Shown here one piece after another: positions 23,918 through 33,626 of a stretch of DNA of 38,493 bases; the stretch's first letter is position 1, and each line of letters opens with the position of its first letter. The notes beneath the pieces were generated by a model. That model worked only from the letters and a program-made list of their open reading frames with translations, had not been told where the DNA came from and searched no databases. A program made the translations under genes and the position numbers. Location of the stretch: assembly GCA_900547815.1 (NCBI GenBank), contig URHY01000012.1:1-38493 (forward strand), written 5' to 3'. The stretch comes from an uncultured Solobacterium sp. (lineage in GTDB: Bacteria; Bacillota_I; Bacilli_A; Erysipelotrichales; Erysipelotrichaceae).

Positions 23918-24808
23918 TTACTTAGCCATTTGAGCAGCAACTTCTTCAGCAAAGTTTTCTTCGCGTTTTTCGATACCTTCACCTGTTTGGAAACGTACGA
24001 AAGTTACTACTTCAGCTTTGTTGTCTTTCAAGAATTGAGAAACCTTAGTTTTTGGTTCTAAGAAATATTCTTGATCTAATAAGCATTGGTCTTTAAAGTG
24101 TTTGTCAACTTTTCCTTTTAAGATTCCTACCAATACTTTTTCTGGCTTACTAGCCATGTTAGGATCAGCCTTCATCATTTGTAATTGAAGTTCACGTTCG
24201 TGTTCAACTTCTTCACTTGGTACTTCAGCTTGAGATACATATTTTGGAGCCATACTTGCAACTTGCATTGCTAAGTTTTTAGCTACTGTAGCATCTTCAG
24301 TTCCTTTTAAAACTACAACTGCGGAAATTGATCCACCCATGTGCATGTAAGAACCGAAAATTTCATCATCAGTTTTTTCAACAACAGCAACACGACGGAA
24401 AGAAATTTTTTCTCCGATAGTAGCAGTAGCGTTGATGATTAAATCATTGATAGTTCCTTCTGCAGTTTGGATATTTAAAGCTTCTTCAGTTGAAGCAGGT
24501 TTGTTTGCAAGAATTGCTTCTTGTAAAGTATTCATCAAACCTAAGAATTGTTCATTTTTACTTACGAAGTCTGTTTCTGAGTTAACTTCGAATAATACAG
24601 CAGTGTTTCCACTAACAGCAACACGAGTTAAACCTTCAGCAGCGATACGTCCTTCTTTTTTAGCAGATTTTGCGATTCCTTTTTCACGTAACCAGTCAAC
24701 AGCTTTTGCAATGTCACCTTCACATTCAGTTAAGGCTTTTTTGCAATCCATCATACCAGCACCTGTTTTTTCACGTAATTCTTTTACTTGAGCAGCAGTG
24801 ATAGCCAT
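23918..24808 (-). CDS. tsf: Elongation factor Ts
   Basis: Nucleotide exchange factor for EF-Tu. 296 aa, normal length. N-terminal UBA-like domain with LREKTGAGMMDCKKALTEC near 10-28, core with NSETDFVSKNEQF near 76-88, and a C-terminal EGIEKREENFAEEVAAQMAK tail. It follows rpsB by about 24 bases, the near-universal rpsB-tsf pair. Confidence 0.97.
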   Translation of the reverse strand: MAITAAQVKELREKTGAGMMDCKKALTECEGDIAKAVDWLREKGIAKSAKKEGRIAAEGLTRVAVSGNTAVLFEVNSETDFVSKNEQFLGLMNTLQEAILANKPASTEEALNIQTAEGTINDLIINATATIGEKISFRRVAVVEKTDDEIFGSYMHMGGSISAVVVLKGTEDATVAKNLAMQVASMAPKYVSQAEVPSEEVEHERELQLQMMKADPNMASKPEKVLVGILKGKVDKHFKDQCLLDQEYFLEPKTKVSQFLKDNKAEVVTFVRFQTGEGIEKREENFAEEVAAQMAK

Positions 24809-24832
24809 TTTAGCATCCTCCTATATTTTTAA

Positions 24833-25738
24833 TTATTCAGCAGCTTTTGCTTCTTCAGCCTTAGCAGCTGGTTTTACGTCATCACCTTTTTTGTTGAAAG
24901 GACGACGGTTTTTACGTTCGAAGTTACGTTTTCTACGTTCTTCATTTCTTTGACGACGACGGCGTTCGTTTTCAGCGATTTGTGCTTCAACATTTTTGAT
25001 TACGTCTTCCATAGTTACATCATCTTCAGTTTCATCTAAGTAAGCCATTTCTAATAGACCACCCTTAGCATCAACGATAGCATCAGCTAAGATTGTTGTG
25101 ACTAATTTAATTGAGCGAACTGCATCATCATTAGAAGCGATTGGATAATCAGCGTCTTCTGGATCACAGTTAGTATCTAACATAGCGAATACAGGAATTC
25201 CTAATTTTTTAGCTTCAGCGATAGCATTGTGTTCTTCTTTTGGATCAATAACAACTAATGCATCTGGAAGTTTCTTCATTTCTTTGATTCCACCTAAAGA
25301 ACCTTCCAATTTAGCTTTTTCTTTACGTAAGTTAGCTTGTTCTTTCTTAGTATAAACTTCGATTTTTCCACTAGCTTCCATTTCTTCAATTTCAACTAAA
25401 CGTTTAATACGTTTTTGGATTGTACGGAAGTTTGTTAATAAACCACCTAACCAACGTTTGTTAACATAGAATGATCCTGAACGTAAAGCTTGTTCTTCAA
25501 CAACTTCAGCAGCTTGTTTCTTTGTTCCTACGAACAATACTTTTCCTCCACGTTCACTAATTGCTTTTAATTCATTGTAAGCAGCTTCGATTTGTGCTTG
25601 TGTTTGGTTTAAATCTACGATATAAACCCCGTTACGACTTGTGTAGATGAATGGTTTCATCTTTGGGTTCCAACGGCGAGTCTGGTGACCAAAGTGAACA
25701 CCGTTCTCTAACATTTTCTTCATTGATACGATTGACAT
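24833..25738 (-). CDS. rpsB: Ribosomal protein S2 with long charged C-terminal tail
   Basis: 301 aa from the ATG at 25738 ([19 protein letters not shown]), with AAAGGTAGG upstream; the 23-codon extension lies in the leader and is rejected. The core has [34 protein letters not shown] and [23 protein letters not shown]. After about residue 250 comes an unusual tail: an Arg-rich stretch ([17 protein letters not shown] and [10 protein letters not shown]) and then an Ala/Glu/Lys end ([12 protein letters not shown]). B. subtilis S2 is about 246 aa, so the tail adds some 50 residues. Preceded by a strong promoter and a structured leader. Confidence 0.96.
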   Translation of the reverse strand: MSIVSMKKMLENGVHFGHQTRRWNPKMKPFIYTSRNGVYIVDLNQTQAQIEAAYNELKAISERGGKVLFVGTKKQAAEVVEEQALRSGSFYVNKRWLGGLLTNFRTIQKRIKRLVEIEEMEASGKIEVYTKKEQANLRKEKAKLEGSLGGIKEMKKLPDALVVIDPKEEHNAIAEAKKLGIPVFAMLDTNCDPEDADYPIASNDDAVRSIKLVTTILADAIVDAKGGLLEMAYLDETEDDVTMEDVIKNVEAQIAENERRRRQRNEERRKRNFERKNRRPFNKKGDDVKPAAKAEEAKAAE

Positions 25739-25765
25739 AATAGTCCTACCTTTCCGTTTCTCCTC

Positions 25766-25819
25766 CATCATTTCAGACGTATGCAACACCTTAGTGCACG
25801 GGCACACGAATCCATGATG
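25766..25819 (-). promoter_or_regulatory. Structured rpsB leader (possible S2 autoregulatory RNA)
   Basis: Minus-strand leader with nested helices: outer CATCAT/ATGATG (25814-25819 with 25766-25771), middle CGTGTGC/GCATACG (25802-25808 with 25778-25784, one G-U pair), and inner CAC/GTG around TAAG. The structure ends just before the ribosome binding region. Ribosomal protein leaders often bind their own product, and this is a candidate for S2. Confidence 0.6.
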
Positions 25820-25849
25820 TGTGTAATTAGCGCAATCACGCGCTTTTAC

Positions 25850-25878
25850 ATTATAGCAATAACCTTTTTAACTTGCAA
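25850..25878 (-). promoter_or_regulatory. rpsB promoter
   Basis: Minus strand -35 TTGCAA (25873-25878), 17-bp spacer, -10 TATAAT (25850-25855). It lies immediately after the xerC stop codon; no terminator is visible between them. Confidence 0.85.
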
Positions 25879-25882
25879 GATG

Positions 25883-26758
25883 TTATTTTTCAAAAGGATG
25901 CGCTTTTTTATAAGCCTTCACTAACTGTGCTGTAGTCACATGCGTATAAATTTGTGTTGTTGATAAAGATGAATGTCCTAGTAACTCTTGAACAACACGA
26001 ATATCTGCTCCATTATCTAATAAATGTGTCGCAAAACTATGTCTCAACATATGTGGATGCAATTTCATATGCATTCCAATGGCTTTGGCATGTTTATCCA
26101 TTAAATACTGAATACCACGAGAAGTTAATTGTTTACCTCTTAAATTCACAAATACATGATCATCCACTGCATATTTTGACCAAAAACTATTTTTATAATC
26201 CAACAATTCTTTTTCAAAGCCTTGATAAAAAGGTACAATACGATCTTTATCCCCTTTACCTCGAATATGCACGATTCGATTGTTGAAATCAATTTGATTC
26301 CATTCCAAAGAAACACATTCACTAACACGTAATCCACATGCATACATCATCGTAAATAATATGCGATCACGATATTGATCTTCTTTGTTATCTTCATAAG
26401 AATTTAAAAATTCCTGAATTTCTTCTACAAATAAAAAATCTGGAATTTGTTTTGACTTCTTTGGTGTCTGTATCCCTAATAAAGGGTTTTCATTGATACC
26501 CATATACTCTGCCAAATACGCATAGAAAGAACGATATACACTCATTTTACGTGCAATCGAACTGGATTTTAAATGATCCAATGTAGCTAAAAAATTCATA
26601 AAAGTCAATCTATCACACGATTCAAAAGAATCAATAGATTGACTTAATAAATATTCTTTATATTGGTTCAAATCATTTTTATACGATTCGATAGTTTTAT
26701 CTGATTGCGTATTCTTTCGATATATATATTTTAGAAAACGATCAATCAACTCATCCAT
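25883..26758 (-). CDS. xerC: Tyrosine recombinase XerC
   Basis: 291 aa from the ATG at 26758 ([13 protein letters not shown]), which overlaps the trmFO stop by 8 bases; the 22-codon extension lies inside trmFO and is rejected. The N-terminal SAM-like DNA-binding domain precedes the catalytic domain with Arg in YACGLRVSE, Lys in [37 protein letters not shown] (His and nucleophile Tyr). Xer recombinases resolve chromosome dimers at dif with a partner. Its place after trmFO matches XerC/CodV rather than XerD. The hslUV-codY genes that usually follow are missing. Confidence 0.9.
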   Translation of the reverse strand: MDELIDRFLKYIYRKNTQSDKTIESYKNDLNQYKEYLLSQSIDSFESCDRLTFMNFLATLDHLKSSSIARKMSVYRSFYAYLAEYMGINENPLLGIQTPKKSKQIPDFLFVEEIQEFLNSYEDNKEDQYRDRILFTMMYACGLRVSECVSLEWNQIDFNNRIVHIRGKGDKDRIVPFYQGFEKELLDYKNSFWSKYAVDDHVFVNLRGKQLTSRGIQYLMDKHAKAIGMHMKLHPHMLRHSFATHLLDNGADIRVVQELLGHSSLSTTQIYTHVTTAQLVKAYKKAHPFEK

Positions 26759-28049
26759 TGACTTGTTCCTGAATTTCTTGAATACGAGAAAGTGCCTGAG
26801 CAGCAAATTTTTCTTTACGCTCATGTTTCTTACATTTTTCGTTTAAATGCATAATGCCAAAGTTTGCATTCATTGGCTGGAAATGTTTTGGATCACAATG
26901 CGTAATATAGTATGCTTGTGAACCCATCACACAAGTATTTCCAAAACAAATTGGTTCTTTACCTTGCATATACAACGACATATTGATTCCGGCAATCAAT
27001 CCGGATGCACAAGATTCAACATAGCCTTCAACTCCCGTTAATTGTCCGGCAAAGAATAAATCATCACGTTTCTTTGATTGATATGTTTCTTTTAAAACAA
27101 TTGGACTTGATAAATAAGAATTTCGATGCATAACACCATAACGAGTAATTTTCAAATTTTCTAATCCAGGAATCAAAGAGAAAACTCTTCTTTGTTCAGG
27201 CCAAGTTAAATGTGTCTGGAAACCAACAATATTGTACATACTTGCAGCTACATTATCTTGGCGTAACTGAACTACGGCAACTGGATGTGAATCCTTGTCT
27301 TTTTCCAATCCCACCGGCTTTAATGGCCCAAACAACATAGTCTTCTTTCCACGACGTGCCATTTCCTCAATGGGCATACAACCTTCAAAATATGTTTCTT
27401 TTTCAAAATCGTGCAAATTCACACATTCTGCATGAATCAATGCATCATAGAATGTTTCAAATTCATCCGCATTCATCGGACAGTTGATATAACTTGCTTC
27501 ACCTTTGTCATAGCGAGACTTATAGTAGGCTTTACTAAAATCAATCGAATCCTTTTCAATAATAGGTGCTGCTGCATCATAGAAATGGAAAGTATCTTCA
27601 GAAGTGAAATCATGTATAGCCTTCGCTAGAGAATCACTTGTCAAAGGTCCTGTTGCGATAATGCATGGTCCTTGGGGTAAAGCTGTCATTTCTTCATTGA
27701 CAACTTCAACCAATGGATGATTTTTGATTGTATCAGTAATATATTGTGAAAAAGTCTCGCGATCAACTGCCAACGCACTTCCAGCTGGTACAGCATGCAT
27801 ATCTGCTGATTTCATAATCAATGAATCCATTTGGCGTAATTCCTCTTTTAAAATACCTACCGCATTATTCATCGCATTGGATCGAAGTGAATTCGAACAT
27901 ACAAGTTCCGCAAATCGATCTGTATGAAAGGCTGGACTTTCCTTTTTAGGGCGCATTTCAATTAATCGCACTGGAATATTTCTTTTTACGAGCTGCCACG
28001 TTGCCTCACATCCGGCAAGTCCTGCTCCTACAACCGTAACTTGTTCCAT
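26751..28049 (-). CDS. trmFO: Methylenetetrahydrofolate-tRNA (uracil-5-)-methyltransferase
   Basis: Folate- and FAD-dependent enzyme that makes m5U54 in tRNA, replacing the SAM-dependent TrmA in most Firmicutes. 432 aa, normal length. N-terminal FAD-binding [17 protein letters not shown] near 4-20, [26 protein letters not shown], and C-terminal [27 protein letters not shown]. The start overlaps the topA stop by one base (TAATG) and the end overlaps xerC. Confidence 0.96.
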   Translation of the reverse strand: MEQVTVVGAGLAGCEATWQLVKRNIPVRLIEMRPKKESPAFHTDRFAELVCSNSLRSNAMNNAVGILKEELRQMDSLIMKSADMHAVPAGSALAVDRETFSQYITDTIKNHPLVEVVNEEMTALPQGPCIIATGPLTSDSLAKAIHDFTSEDTFHFYDAAAPIIEKDSIDFSKAYYKSRYDKGEASYINCPMNADEFETFYDALIHAECVNLHDFEKETYFEGCMPIEEMARRGKKTMLFGPLKPVGLEKDKDSHPVAVVQLRQDNVAASMYNIVGFQTHLTWPEQRRVFSLIPGLENLKITRYGVMHRNSYLSSPIVLKETYQSKKRDDLFFAGQLTGVEGYVESCASGLIAGINMSLYMQGKEPICFGNTCVMGSQAYYITHCDPKHFQPMNANFGIMHLNEKCKKHERKEKFAAQALSRIQEIQEQVNG

Positions 28050-30181
28050 TATTTATCTTCCTCTGTTTTCTTAGGTTCTTTTTTTATATAGTGGCATTTT
28101 GGATAATTTGAACAACCAATGAAAGTTGTCCCAAAACGTGATTTTCTTCTGACAAGCTCATGTCCACACTCCGGACACATTTCACCTGTTGGCTCAGGTT
28201 TCGCCTTCTTTTTCAAAGATTCGATAGTTTTGCATTCCGGATAATTTGAACATGCCCAGAACTGGCCATAACGACCTCTTTTAATCACCATCTTAGCTCC
28301 GCAGTTTGGACAGATTTTTTCTTCTTTTGCCTCTTCTGGAAGTTCTTCTTCATCATTTTCAGTGTAGCGACATGTTGGAAAGTTAATACAAGAAATAAAC
28401 TTACCAAAACGACCATTACGATAAACAAGCTCTCCACCACATTCAGGGCATGTACGTCCTACACGTTCTAATTCCTTCTTTGGCATTTTTTCATAGGCAT
28501 CTTCTACAAGAGGAGCAAATTTATCATAAAATTTGTGCATGTAAGATACAGAGTCCTCGTTTCCTTCGGCAATTTCATCCAAAGTTTTTTCCATATCTGC
28601 CGTATATTCTACGTTAATGACACTTGAGAAATACTGTTGTAGTTTTTCATTTGTCAAAATCCCCTGCTCACTAGGAATAAATACCTTCGTCTTTGAAGTT
28701 TCACTTGCCTTTTCTAATGAGGCATAGCCACGTTTTTGTAAAGTATCAATAATTGTCGCATATGTACTTGGACGACCAATTGACTTTTCTTCAAGATCTT
28801 TAATCAGGCGTGCTTCTGTATAACGTGCTGGTGGTTCTGTAAAGTGCTGCTTTGAAGTTGGAGTTACATTTTTTAAAACTTCATTTTCTTCCAACTTAGG
28901 AAGTAAAGCATCACTTTGTTTTTCATATTTAGAATAGACTTTGTAGTAACCATCAAAAGTCATAGTTTGCCCACTTGCACTAAATTCTAAATCGTTGTTT
29001 GTGATTTTAACACTTGTCACATCATAAACAGCATCTTTCATTAAGGATGCTAAAGTACGCGCATAAATCAATGAATATAAACGATATTGATCATTCGTTA
29101 AATGATCTTTGATTGATTCTGGTGTACGTTTGATATTTGTAGGTCGAATGGCTTCATGCGCATCCTGCGTATTTTTACCATTCTTTTGATGTACATGCCC
29201 AACATATTCTTTACCATATGTATTTGTGATAAATTCCTTGGCATCTGAAACGAAAATATCAGATAAACGTGTTGAATCTGAACGCATATACGTGATCAAA
29301 CCTTCCATATTTCCGCCTAGATCAATACCTTCATACATTTTTTGTGCAACACTCATTGTCTTTTTTGCACCAAAACCTAATTTTGTACTTGCTTCCTGCT
29401 GCATTGTAGAAGTTGTAAATGGAAGCTTTGGCTGTTTTTTCTTCTGCTTTTTAGAAATTGATGAAACGATATATTCTCCATTGCATCTTTCTAATAATGC
29501 CTTAGCTTCATCTTCATTTTTGATTTTAGGCTTTTTACCTTCAACCTTCACTAAATCCGCTTCAAATGCTTTATTCTGCTTTTTACATTGTGCATGAATC
29601 GTCCAATACTCTTCTTGCTTAAACGACTTGATTTCATTTTCACGATCGACAATCAATTTCAACGCTACAGATTGCACACGACCGGCTGATTTAGATTGAA
29701 TTTTATTTTGTAATAATTTACTCAATTTAAATCCAATTATACGATCTAGCATACGACGTGTTTCTTGTGACTTCACTAGATCCATATCAATTTTTCGTGG
29801 TTCTTTTATGGCTTCAAGAATAGCAGGCTTCGTGATTTCATGGAATACAATACGATTATTGTCTTCTATGTTTAAATCTAAAACACGAGCTAAATGCCAT
29901 GCTATAGCTTCCCCTTCACGATCCGGGTCACTTGCAAGATAAATATCTTTTGCTTTAGAAGCATATTCTTTTAACTCTTTTACAACTTCCTTTTTCTCTT
30001 TACTAATTTTATATTTAGGTTCAAAATCATGATCAACATCAATTCCTAAACCTTCTTTTCCGCTTGTTGCCAAATCACATACATGGCCTTTGCTGGAAAC
30101 AACTCTGTATTCTTTTCCTAAATATTTTTCAATCGTCTTCGATTTAGAAGGCGACTCCACTATAACTAAATGTTTTTTCAT
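28049..30181 (-). CDS. topA: DNA topoisomerase I
   Basis: 710 aa type IA topoisomerase that relaxes negative supercoils. TOPRIM domain at the N terminus ([31 protein letters not shown] near 83-95), then the cleavage region with the catalytic Tyr in [14 protein letters not shown] near 298-311. The C terminus carries three four-Cys zinc ribbons beginning [22 protein letters not shown] and [11 protein letters not shown]. It has its own promoter after dprA and is coupled to trmFO. Confidence 0.97.
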   Translation of the reverse strand: MKKHLVIVESPSKSKTIEKYLGKEYRVVSSKGHVCDLATSGKEGLGIDVDHDFEPKYKISKEKKEVVKELKEYASKAKDIYLASDPDREGEAIAWHLARVLDLNIEDNNRIVFHEITKPAILEAIKEPRKIDMDLVKSQETRRMLDRIIGFKLSKLLQNKIQSKSAGRVQSVALKLIVDRENEIKSFKQEEYWTIHAQCKKQNKAFEADLVKVEGKKPKIKNEDEAKALLERCNGEYIVSSISKKQKKKQPKLPFTTSTMQQEASTKLGFGAKKTMSVAQKMYEGIDLGGNMEGLITYMRSDSTRLSDIFVSDAKEFITNTYGKEYVGHVHQKNGKNTQDAHEAIRPTNIKRTPESIKDHLTNDQYRLYSLIYARTLASLMKDAVYDVTSVKITNNDLEFSASGQTMTFDGYYKVYSKYEKQSDALLPKLEENEVLKNVTPTSKQHFTEPPARYTEARLIKDLEEKSIGRPSTYATIIDTLQKRGYASLEKASETSKTKVFIPSEQGILTNEKLQQYFSSVINVEYTADMEKTLDEIAEGNEDSVSYMHKFYDKFAPLVEDAYEKMPKKELERVGRTCPECGGELVYRNGRFGKFISCINFPTCRYTENDEEELPEEAKEEKICPNCGAKMVIKRGRYGQFWACSNYPECKTIESLKKKAKPEPTGEMCPECGHELVRRKSRFGTTFIGCSNYPKCHYIKKEPKKTEEDK

Positions 30182-30204
30182 TTGTTTCCCCCATATTCAC
30201 GCTA

Positions 30205-30234
30205 TATAAAACATTAAAAAATTCATTTTGTCAA
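30205..30234 (-). promoter_or_regulatory. Probable topA promoter
   Basis: A consensus -35 TTGACA (30229-30234) lies right after the dprA stop, with TTTATA (30205-30210) at 18-bp spacing as -10; overlapping TTATAT at 19 bp is an alternative. Confidence 0.6.
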
Positions 30235-30237
30235 TCC

Positions 30238-30969
30238 TCAGATATCATCAACATCTTTTATATCCACTAAAATATTGGCGCCATTACTAATCAGATAGTT
30301 ACATCCTTGATGTTTTTCATCCTGAAAAGCAGTAGGAACACAATAAATTGGTACACTTAATTCTAAACACTCATTTACTGTAATCATCGTACCACTTTTA
30401 TAAGAAGCTTCAATCACTACCAAACTATAGCTTAATGCAGCAATCAAACGATTGCGCCATGGAAAATGATACGCCAAAGGTTTAACATGCATTGGATATT
30501 CACTAATAATCAGTCCTGTATATTTCATCCTTTCAAATAAAAATGTATTTTCCTTTGGATAAATTACATTAATACCACATCCAAGCACTCCAATTGTCCT
30601 TATTGCATTTTGATGTGCTCTAGCATCAATTCCTTTTGCAAGACCAGAGACAATCACATACTTTGATTGTAATCTCTTTACAATAAGATCTGTATTTTGT
30701 AGCGCTTGTAAAGAACAATTTCTTGCGCCTACAATTCCTACTCCTTTTTCTTTCAATAAGCCTAAGTCTCCTTGATAGAAAATAATCCATGGCGGATACC
30801 TAAGCTTTTTAAATGCATCTGGATACTCATCATCTACAATTGTAAAATATGCGTATGGATATGTAATGATGGAATAGTTTTCATGTGCCTTTATCGCATT
30901 ACCAATTTTTTTCCAATCTCCATCATATTGGATGGCATACCATAAAATAGCTTCCCTGCTTATTTTCAT
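30238..30969 (-). CDS. dprA: DNA processing protein DprA (short form)
   Basis: 243 aa Rossmann-fold protein that loads RecA on incoming single-stranded DNA during transformation. Core motifs: GVGIVGARNCS near 76-86, IVSGLAKGIDARAHQNAI near 106-123, GVLGCGINVIYPKEN, FPWRNRLIAALS and VVIEASYKSGTMIT. The N-terminal SAM domain seems reduced and the C-terminal winged-helix domain is absent, leaving little more than the core. The ribosome binding site is weak (AAGAG close to the ATG). The rnhB terminator lies between rnhB and this gene. Confidence 0.9.
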   Translation of the reverse strand: MKISREAILWYAIQYDGDWKKIGNAIKAHENYSIITYPYAYFTIVDDEYPDAFKKLRYPPWIIFYQGDLGLLKEKGVGIVGARNCSLQALQNTDLIVKRLQSKYVIVSGLAKGIDARAHQNAIRTIGVLGCGINVIYPKENTFLFERMKYTGLIISEYPMHVKPLAYHFPWRNRLIAALSYSLVVIEASYKSGTMITVNECLELSVPIYCVPTAFQDEKHQGCNYLISNGANILVDIKDVDDI

Positions 30970-30981
30970 ATACTCTTATAC

Positions 30982-31013
30982 GAAAAAAAAGAGACTTTTA
31001 ACTAAAAAAGTCT
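30982..31013 (-). terminator. Intrinsic terminator at the end of rnhB
   Basis: On the minus strand, AGACTTTT (31006-31013) pairs with AAAAGTCT (30993-31000), followed by CTTTTTTT. The rnhB TAG stop lies in the loop, so the stem overlaps the last codons. Confidence 0.8.
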
Positions 31014-31610
31014 AATTTCTTCAAGTTTTTTTACAGGACCATAGCTTCTTCGATAAAAATCCTGAAGTCCATATTGATTTAATGCTTCAATATGAGCTTT
31101 TGTTGGATACCCTTTATGTTTAGCTAAACCATATTGTGGATACATTTCATCAAGCTTTTTCATCCATCGATCTCGAGTTACTTTTGCTAAAATACTTGCA
31201 GCCGCAATCGATAAAGATTTTTGATCACCCTTTACAATAGCTTGGTAAGGTTTATCGATATCTGGTAATGGCATCGCATCACTAAGCACAAAGTCACATT
31301 GTGCCTTGTTTGCAATTTCCATCATTGCTTCTTGTGTAGCACGATAGATGTTTTTCTTGTCAATTGTCTTTTCATCCACCACAAGAATTTGATAATACAA
31401 AGCATCTTGAATAATTGTTTTAAACAACTCTTCTCGCTTTTTTTCACTCAATTTTTTTGAATCATCAATCAACGCATTTTGATATCCCTTTGGAAAAATA
31501 ACACCAGCTACCATCAATGGACCTGCAATAGGGCCTCGACCAGCCTCATCCATACCTAAAACACTTTCATCTTGATTCCAATAATCATGTTCCAAAGGTC
31601 TATCAAGCAT
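31002..31610 (-). CDS. rnhB: Ribonuclease HII
   Basis: 202 aa enzyme that removes RNA from RNA-DNA hybrids, including single ribonucleotides in DNA. Catalytic motif GMDEAGRGPIAGPLMVAGVIF near 19-39, a third Asp in VLSDAMPLP near 110, and SIAAASILAKVTRDRWM near 133-149. Its start lies 8 bases inside the rbgA end, so the two are coupled, the usual rbgA-rnhB pair of Firmicutes. Confidence 0.96.
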   Translation of the reverse strand: MLDRPLEHDYWNQDESVLGMDEAGRGPIAGPLMVAGVIFPKGYQNALIDDSKKLSEKKREELFKTIIQDALYYQILVVDEKTIDKKNIYRATQEAMMEIANKAQCDFVLSDAMPLPDIDKPYQAIVKGDQKSLSIAAASILAKVTRDRWMKKLDEMYPQYGLAKHKGYPTKAHIEALNQYGLQDFYRRSYGPVKKLEEIRLF

Positions 31611-32448
31611 AGGGCTTCTCCCAAGTAATCAAGCCACATTTATTTTCTCGAATATCTTTGACAAAGCTTAACATTAAACGGTTTTCATCAATTTCACCCT
31701 TTAATAAATAGCCACGTTTTATGGCAATATTCTGTAGAGTTTCGTAAGATGTATCCGCAATTTCAACATGATATACCGTATCAAATATTTCTGGCTTTTC
31801 TTTCATCAAATATTCACATGCAAATAAAGCTAAATCGTCCATATTTACAACTTGATCTTTTATCGAGCCTAATAAAGCTAGTTTTAACCCTACTTGTTGA
31901 TCTTCAAATTTTGGCCATAATACACCTGGTGTATCTAACAATTCTAAGGTTTGGCCTACTTTGATCCATTGAAGGCTTTTTGTCACGCCTGGACGATCAC
32001 CTGTTTGAGCGGCTTTTCTTTTCGCAAACGTATTAATAAACGTACTTTTACCAACATTCGGTATTCCACATACCATGGCTCGTAAAGCTCTTGGTTTCAT
32101 GCCTCTGCGCTTTTGTTTTTCAATCAATTTTACACACAATTCATTCGATGCTTTAATTAATTGCTTTGAAAAATTTTCGTGAATAAAATCTAAAGCTAAT
32201 ACTTTTTGATTTTCTGTTTCTAGTGCATTTACCCATTGTTTCGTAAGCTCTTTATCGGCCTTATCTTTTTTAGACAAAAGAATCAAGCGCGGTTTATTTT
32301 GAATCAATTGGTCTAACATCGGATTTTTACTGGCTTCAGGCATTCTAGCATCACGAATCTCAATCACAAAATCAACTTTTTTTAAATTTTCTTCCATTTG
32401 CCTTTTGGCTTTGGTCATATGACCTGGAAACCATTGTACGTTTGCCAC
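31603..32448 (-). CDS. rbgA: Ribosome biogenesis GTPase RbgA (YlqF)
   Basis: 281 aa GTPase needed for late assembly of the 50S subunit. Circularly permuted G motifs, as expected: G4 LSKKDKADKE near 57-66 precedes G1 GIPNVGKSTF near 128-137 and G3 LDTPGVLWP near 172-180. The N terminus NVQWFPGHMTKAKRQM is typical. The start overlaps the lepB stop by one base. Confidence 0.95.
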   Translation of the reverse strand: MANVQWFPGHMTKAKRQMEENLKKVDFVIEIRDARMPEASKNPMLDQLIQNKPRLILLSKKDKADKELTKQWVNALETENQKVLALDFIHENFSKQLIKASNELCVKLIEKQKRRGMKPRALRAMVCGIPNVGKSTFINTFAKRKAAQTGDRPGVTKSLQWIKVGQTLELLDTPGVLWPKFEDQQVGLKLALLGSIKDQVVNMDDLALFACEYLMKEKPEIFDTVYHVEIADTSYETLQNIAIKRGYLLKGEIDENRLMLSFVKDIRENKCGLITWEKPYA

Positions 32449-33077
32449 TAATCTTTCACTCCTATATCTGAAATTGGTAACAAGACTAACATCTTCTTTG
32501 CGAATATTTGTGATTTTTTTACTGGCCCAATATATCTAGAATCTTTTGAATAAGGTCTATTGTCTCCCATCACGTAATATTCATCGTCGCCTAATGTCAC
32601 TTCTTCAAAATCTTGAACATTTGTATTGTCTTCATTAGGTACCTTATTAAAATAACCAAATTTATCTACCAATGATTGGCGATAATCTGGATCAATATAT
32701 TTAGTCTCATCCAATACTTTACCATTAATAAAAACAATGTCATTCACACAGCTAATAGTATCTCCAGGTAAACCAATTATACGTTTTACCCAGTGTGTTT
32801 TCTGTCCATTTTCTTCCATCGTCACAACAACAATGTCCCCTCGTTCTACACCATTAAGTAAAGCTCCACCGACGTTTGTAAACCCAAATTCTCCATCTTT
32901 TAATGTTGGATACATACTTCTTCCATCAACACGAACAGGATGTGCAACAAAGTTCACAAATAATAAGATTACAATTGCACTTACTACGAAAACTTTTACA
33001 AATCCTAGTATATCCTCGAGTAATGTACGTTCATCATCCTCATTATATCTAAGCTCACTTTTTTTAGCTTTCTTCAT
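32448..33077 (-). CDS. lepB: Signal peptidase I
   Basis: 209 aa membrane protease that removes Sec signal peptides. A basic N terminus and one membrane segment (about 26-46) precede catalytic Ser in VDGRSMYPTL near 51-60 and Lys in HWVKRIIGLPGD near 95-106; GDNRPYSKDSRYIGP is the conserved box E. A TATAAT -10 box stands at 33109-33114 after the rplS terminator, so lepB-rbgA-rnhB probably has its own promoter. It would process the exported proteins encoded at 3.9-5.8 kb. Confidence 0.95.
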   Translation of the reverse strand: MKKAKKSELRYNEDDERTLLEDILGFVKVFVVSAIVILLFVNFVAHPVRVDGRSMYPTLKDGEFGFTNVGGALLNGVERGDIVVVTMEENGQKTHWVKRIIGLPGDTISCVNDIVFINGKVLDETKYIDPDYRQSLVDKFGYFNKVPNEDNTNVQDFEEVTLGDDEYYVMGDNRPYSKDSRYIGPVKKSQIFAKKMLVLLPISDIGVKD

Positions 33078-33125
33078 ATTTTTCTATCCCCCTAATTGTC
33101 ATATTTCTATTATAAGTCTTTTCAG

Positions 33126-33150
33126 AAAAAAAAGCCTGAAAATCAGACTT
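33126..33150 (-). terminator. Intrinsic terminator after rplS
   Basis: AAGTCTGA (33143-33150) pairs with TCAGGCTT (33132-33139, one G-U) and runs into a T-tract, 10 bases after the rplS stop. Confidence 0.85.
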
Positions 33151-33160
33151 TTTTAAACAA

Positions 33161-33508
33161 TTAACGAACTTCTTTAAGACGAGCAGCTTTACCTGAACGA
33201 TTACGTAAGTAAGATAATTTGTTACGACGTACTTTACCGTGACGAACTACTTCAATGTGGTCAATGATTGGTGAGTGTAAAGGGAATTTACGTTCAACAC
33301 CAATTTGGTTAGAAATCTTACGTACTGTAAATGTTTCAGAGATTCCTCCACCTGCACGTTCAATTACAACACCTTCGAATACCTGGATACGGCTCTTGTC
33401 ACCTTCTTTGATTCTAACGTGTACACGAACAGTACTACCAGAACGGAATGCTGGAATATCAGTCTTTAATTGTGATTTTGTTACTTCATTAACTAATGCT
33501 AAGTTCAT
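33161..33508 (-). CDS. rplS: Ribosomal protein L19
   Basis: 115 aa large-subunit protein at the subunit interface. Family features are clear: [29 protein letters not shown] near 22-50 and [39 protein letters not shown]. It has its own promoter, a structured leader and a terminator, so it is transcribed alone although it lies between trmD and lepB. Confidence 0.97.
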   Translation of the reverse strand: MNLALVNEVTKSQLKTDIPAFRSGSTVRVHVRIKEGDKSRIQVFEGVVIERAGGGISETFTVRKISNQIGVERKFPLHSPIIDHIEVVRHGKVRRNKLSYLRNRSGKAARLKEVR

Positions 33509-33536
33509 TTTCTTTTCTCCTTTTCTTCTAATATTT

Positions 33537-33592
33537 GGTTATCAGTTCATTCACACAATGTGTCAGCGGAACTACCTATGCGTAAACGCCCA
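33537..33592 (-). promoter_or_regulatory. rplS leader RNA (L19 leader-like)
   Basis: Minus-strand leader: GCGT/ACGC hairpin (33580-33589), then GGTAGTTC (33569-33576) pairing with GAACTGATAACC (33537-33548), enclosing ACAC/GTGT (33552-33562). Firmicutes carry a known L19 leader motif upstream of rplS; this looks like a member, but a covariance search was not possible. Confidence 0.6.
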
Positions 33593-33595
33593 TTT

Positions 33596-33624
33596 ATATT
33601 ATCATGTCAACCCATTTTACGCAA
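33596..33624 (-). promoter_or_regulatory. rplS promoter
   Basis: Minus strand -35 TTGCGT (33619-33624), 17-bp spacer, -10 TAATAT (33596-33601). The predicted start lies at the first hairpin of the leader. The -35 box nearly touches the trmD stop. Confidence 0.6.
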
Positions 33625-33626
33625 GA

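Noticed and set aside
24432..24791. 119-codon plus-strand open frame
   Set aside because: Antisense to tsf; shadow of a conserved coding region.
25883..26758. Phage or integron integrase
   Set aside because: The length, motifs and position after trmFO match chromosomal XerC, and there are no attachment repeats or phage genes around it.
29226..29597. 123-codon plus-strand open frame
   Set aside because: Antisense to topA with no translation signals; a composition artefact.
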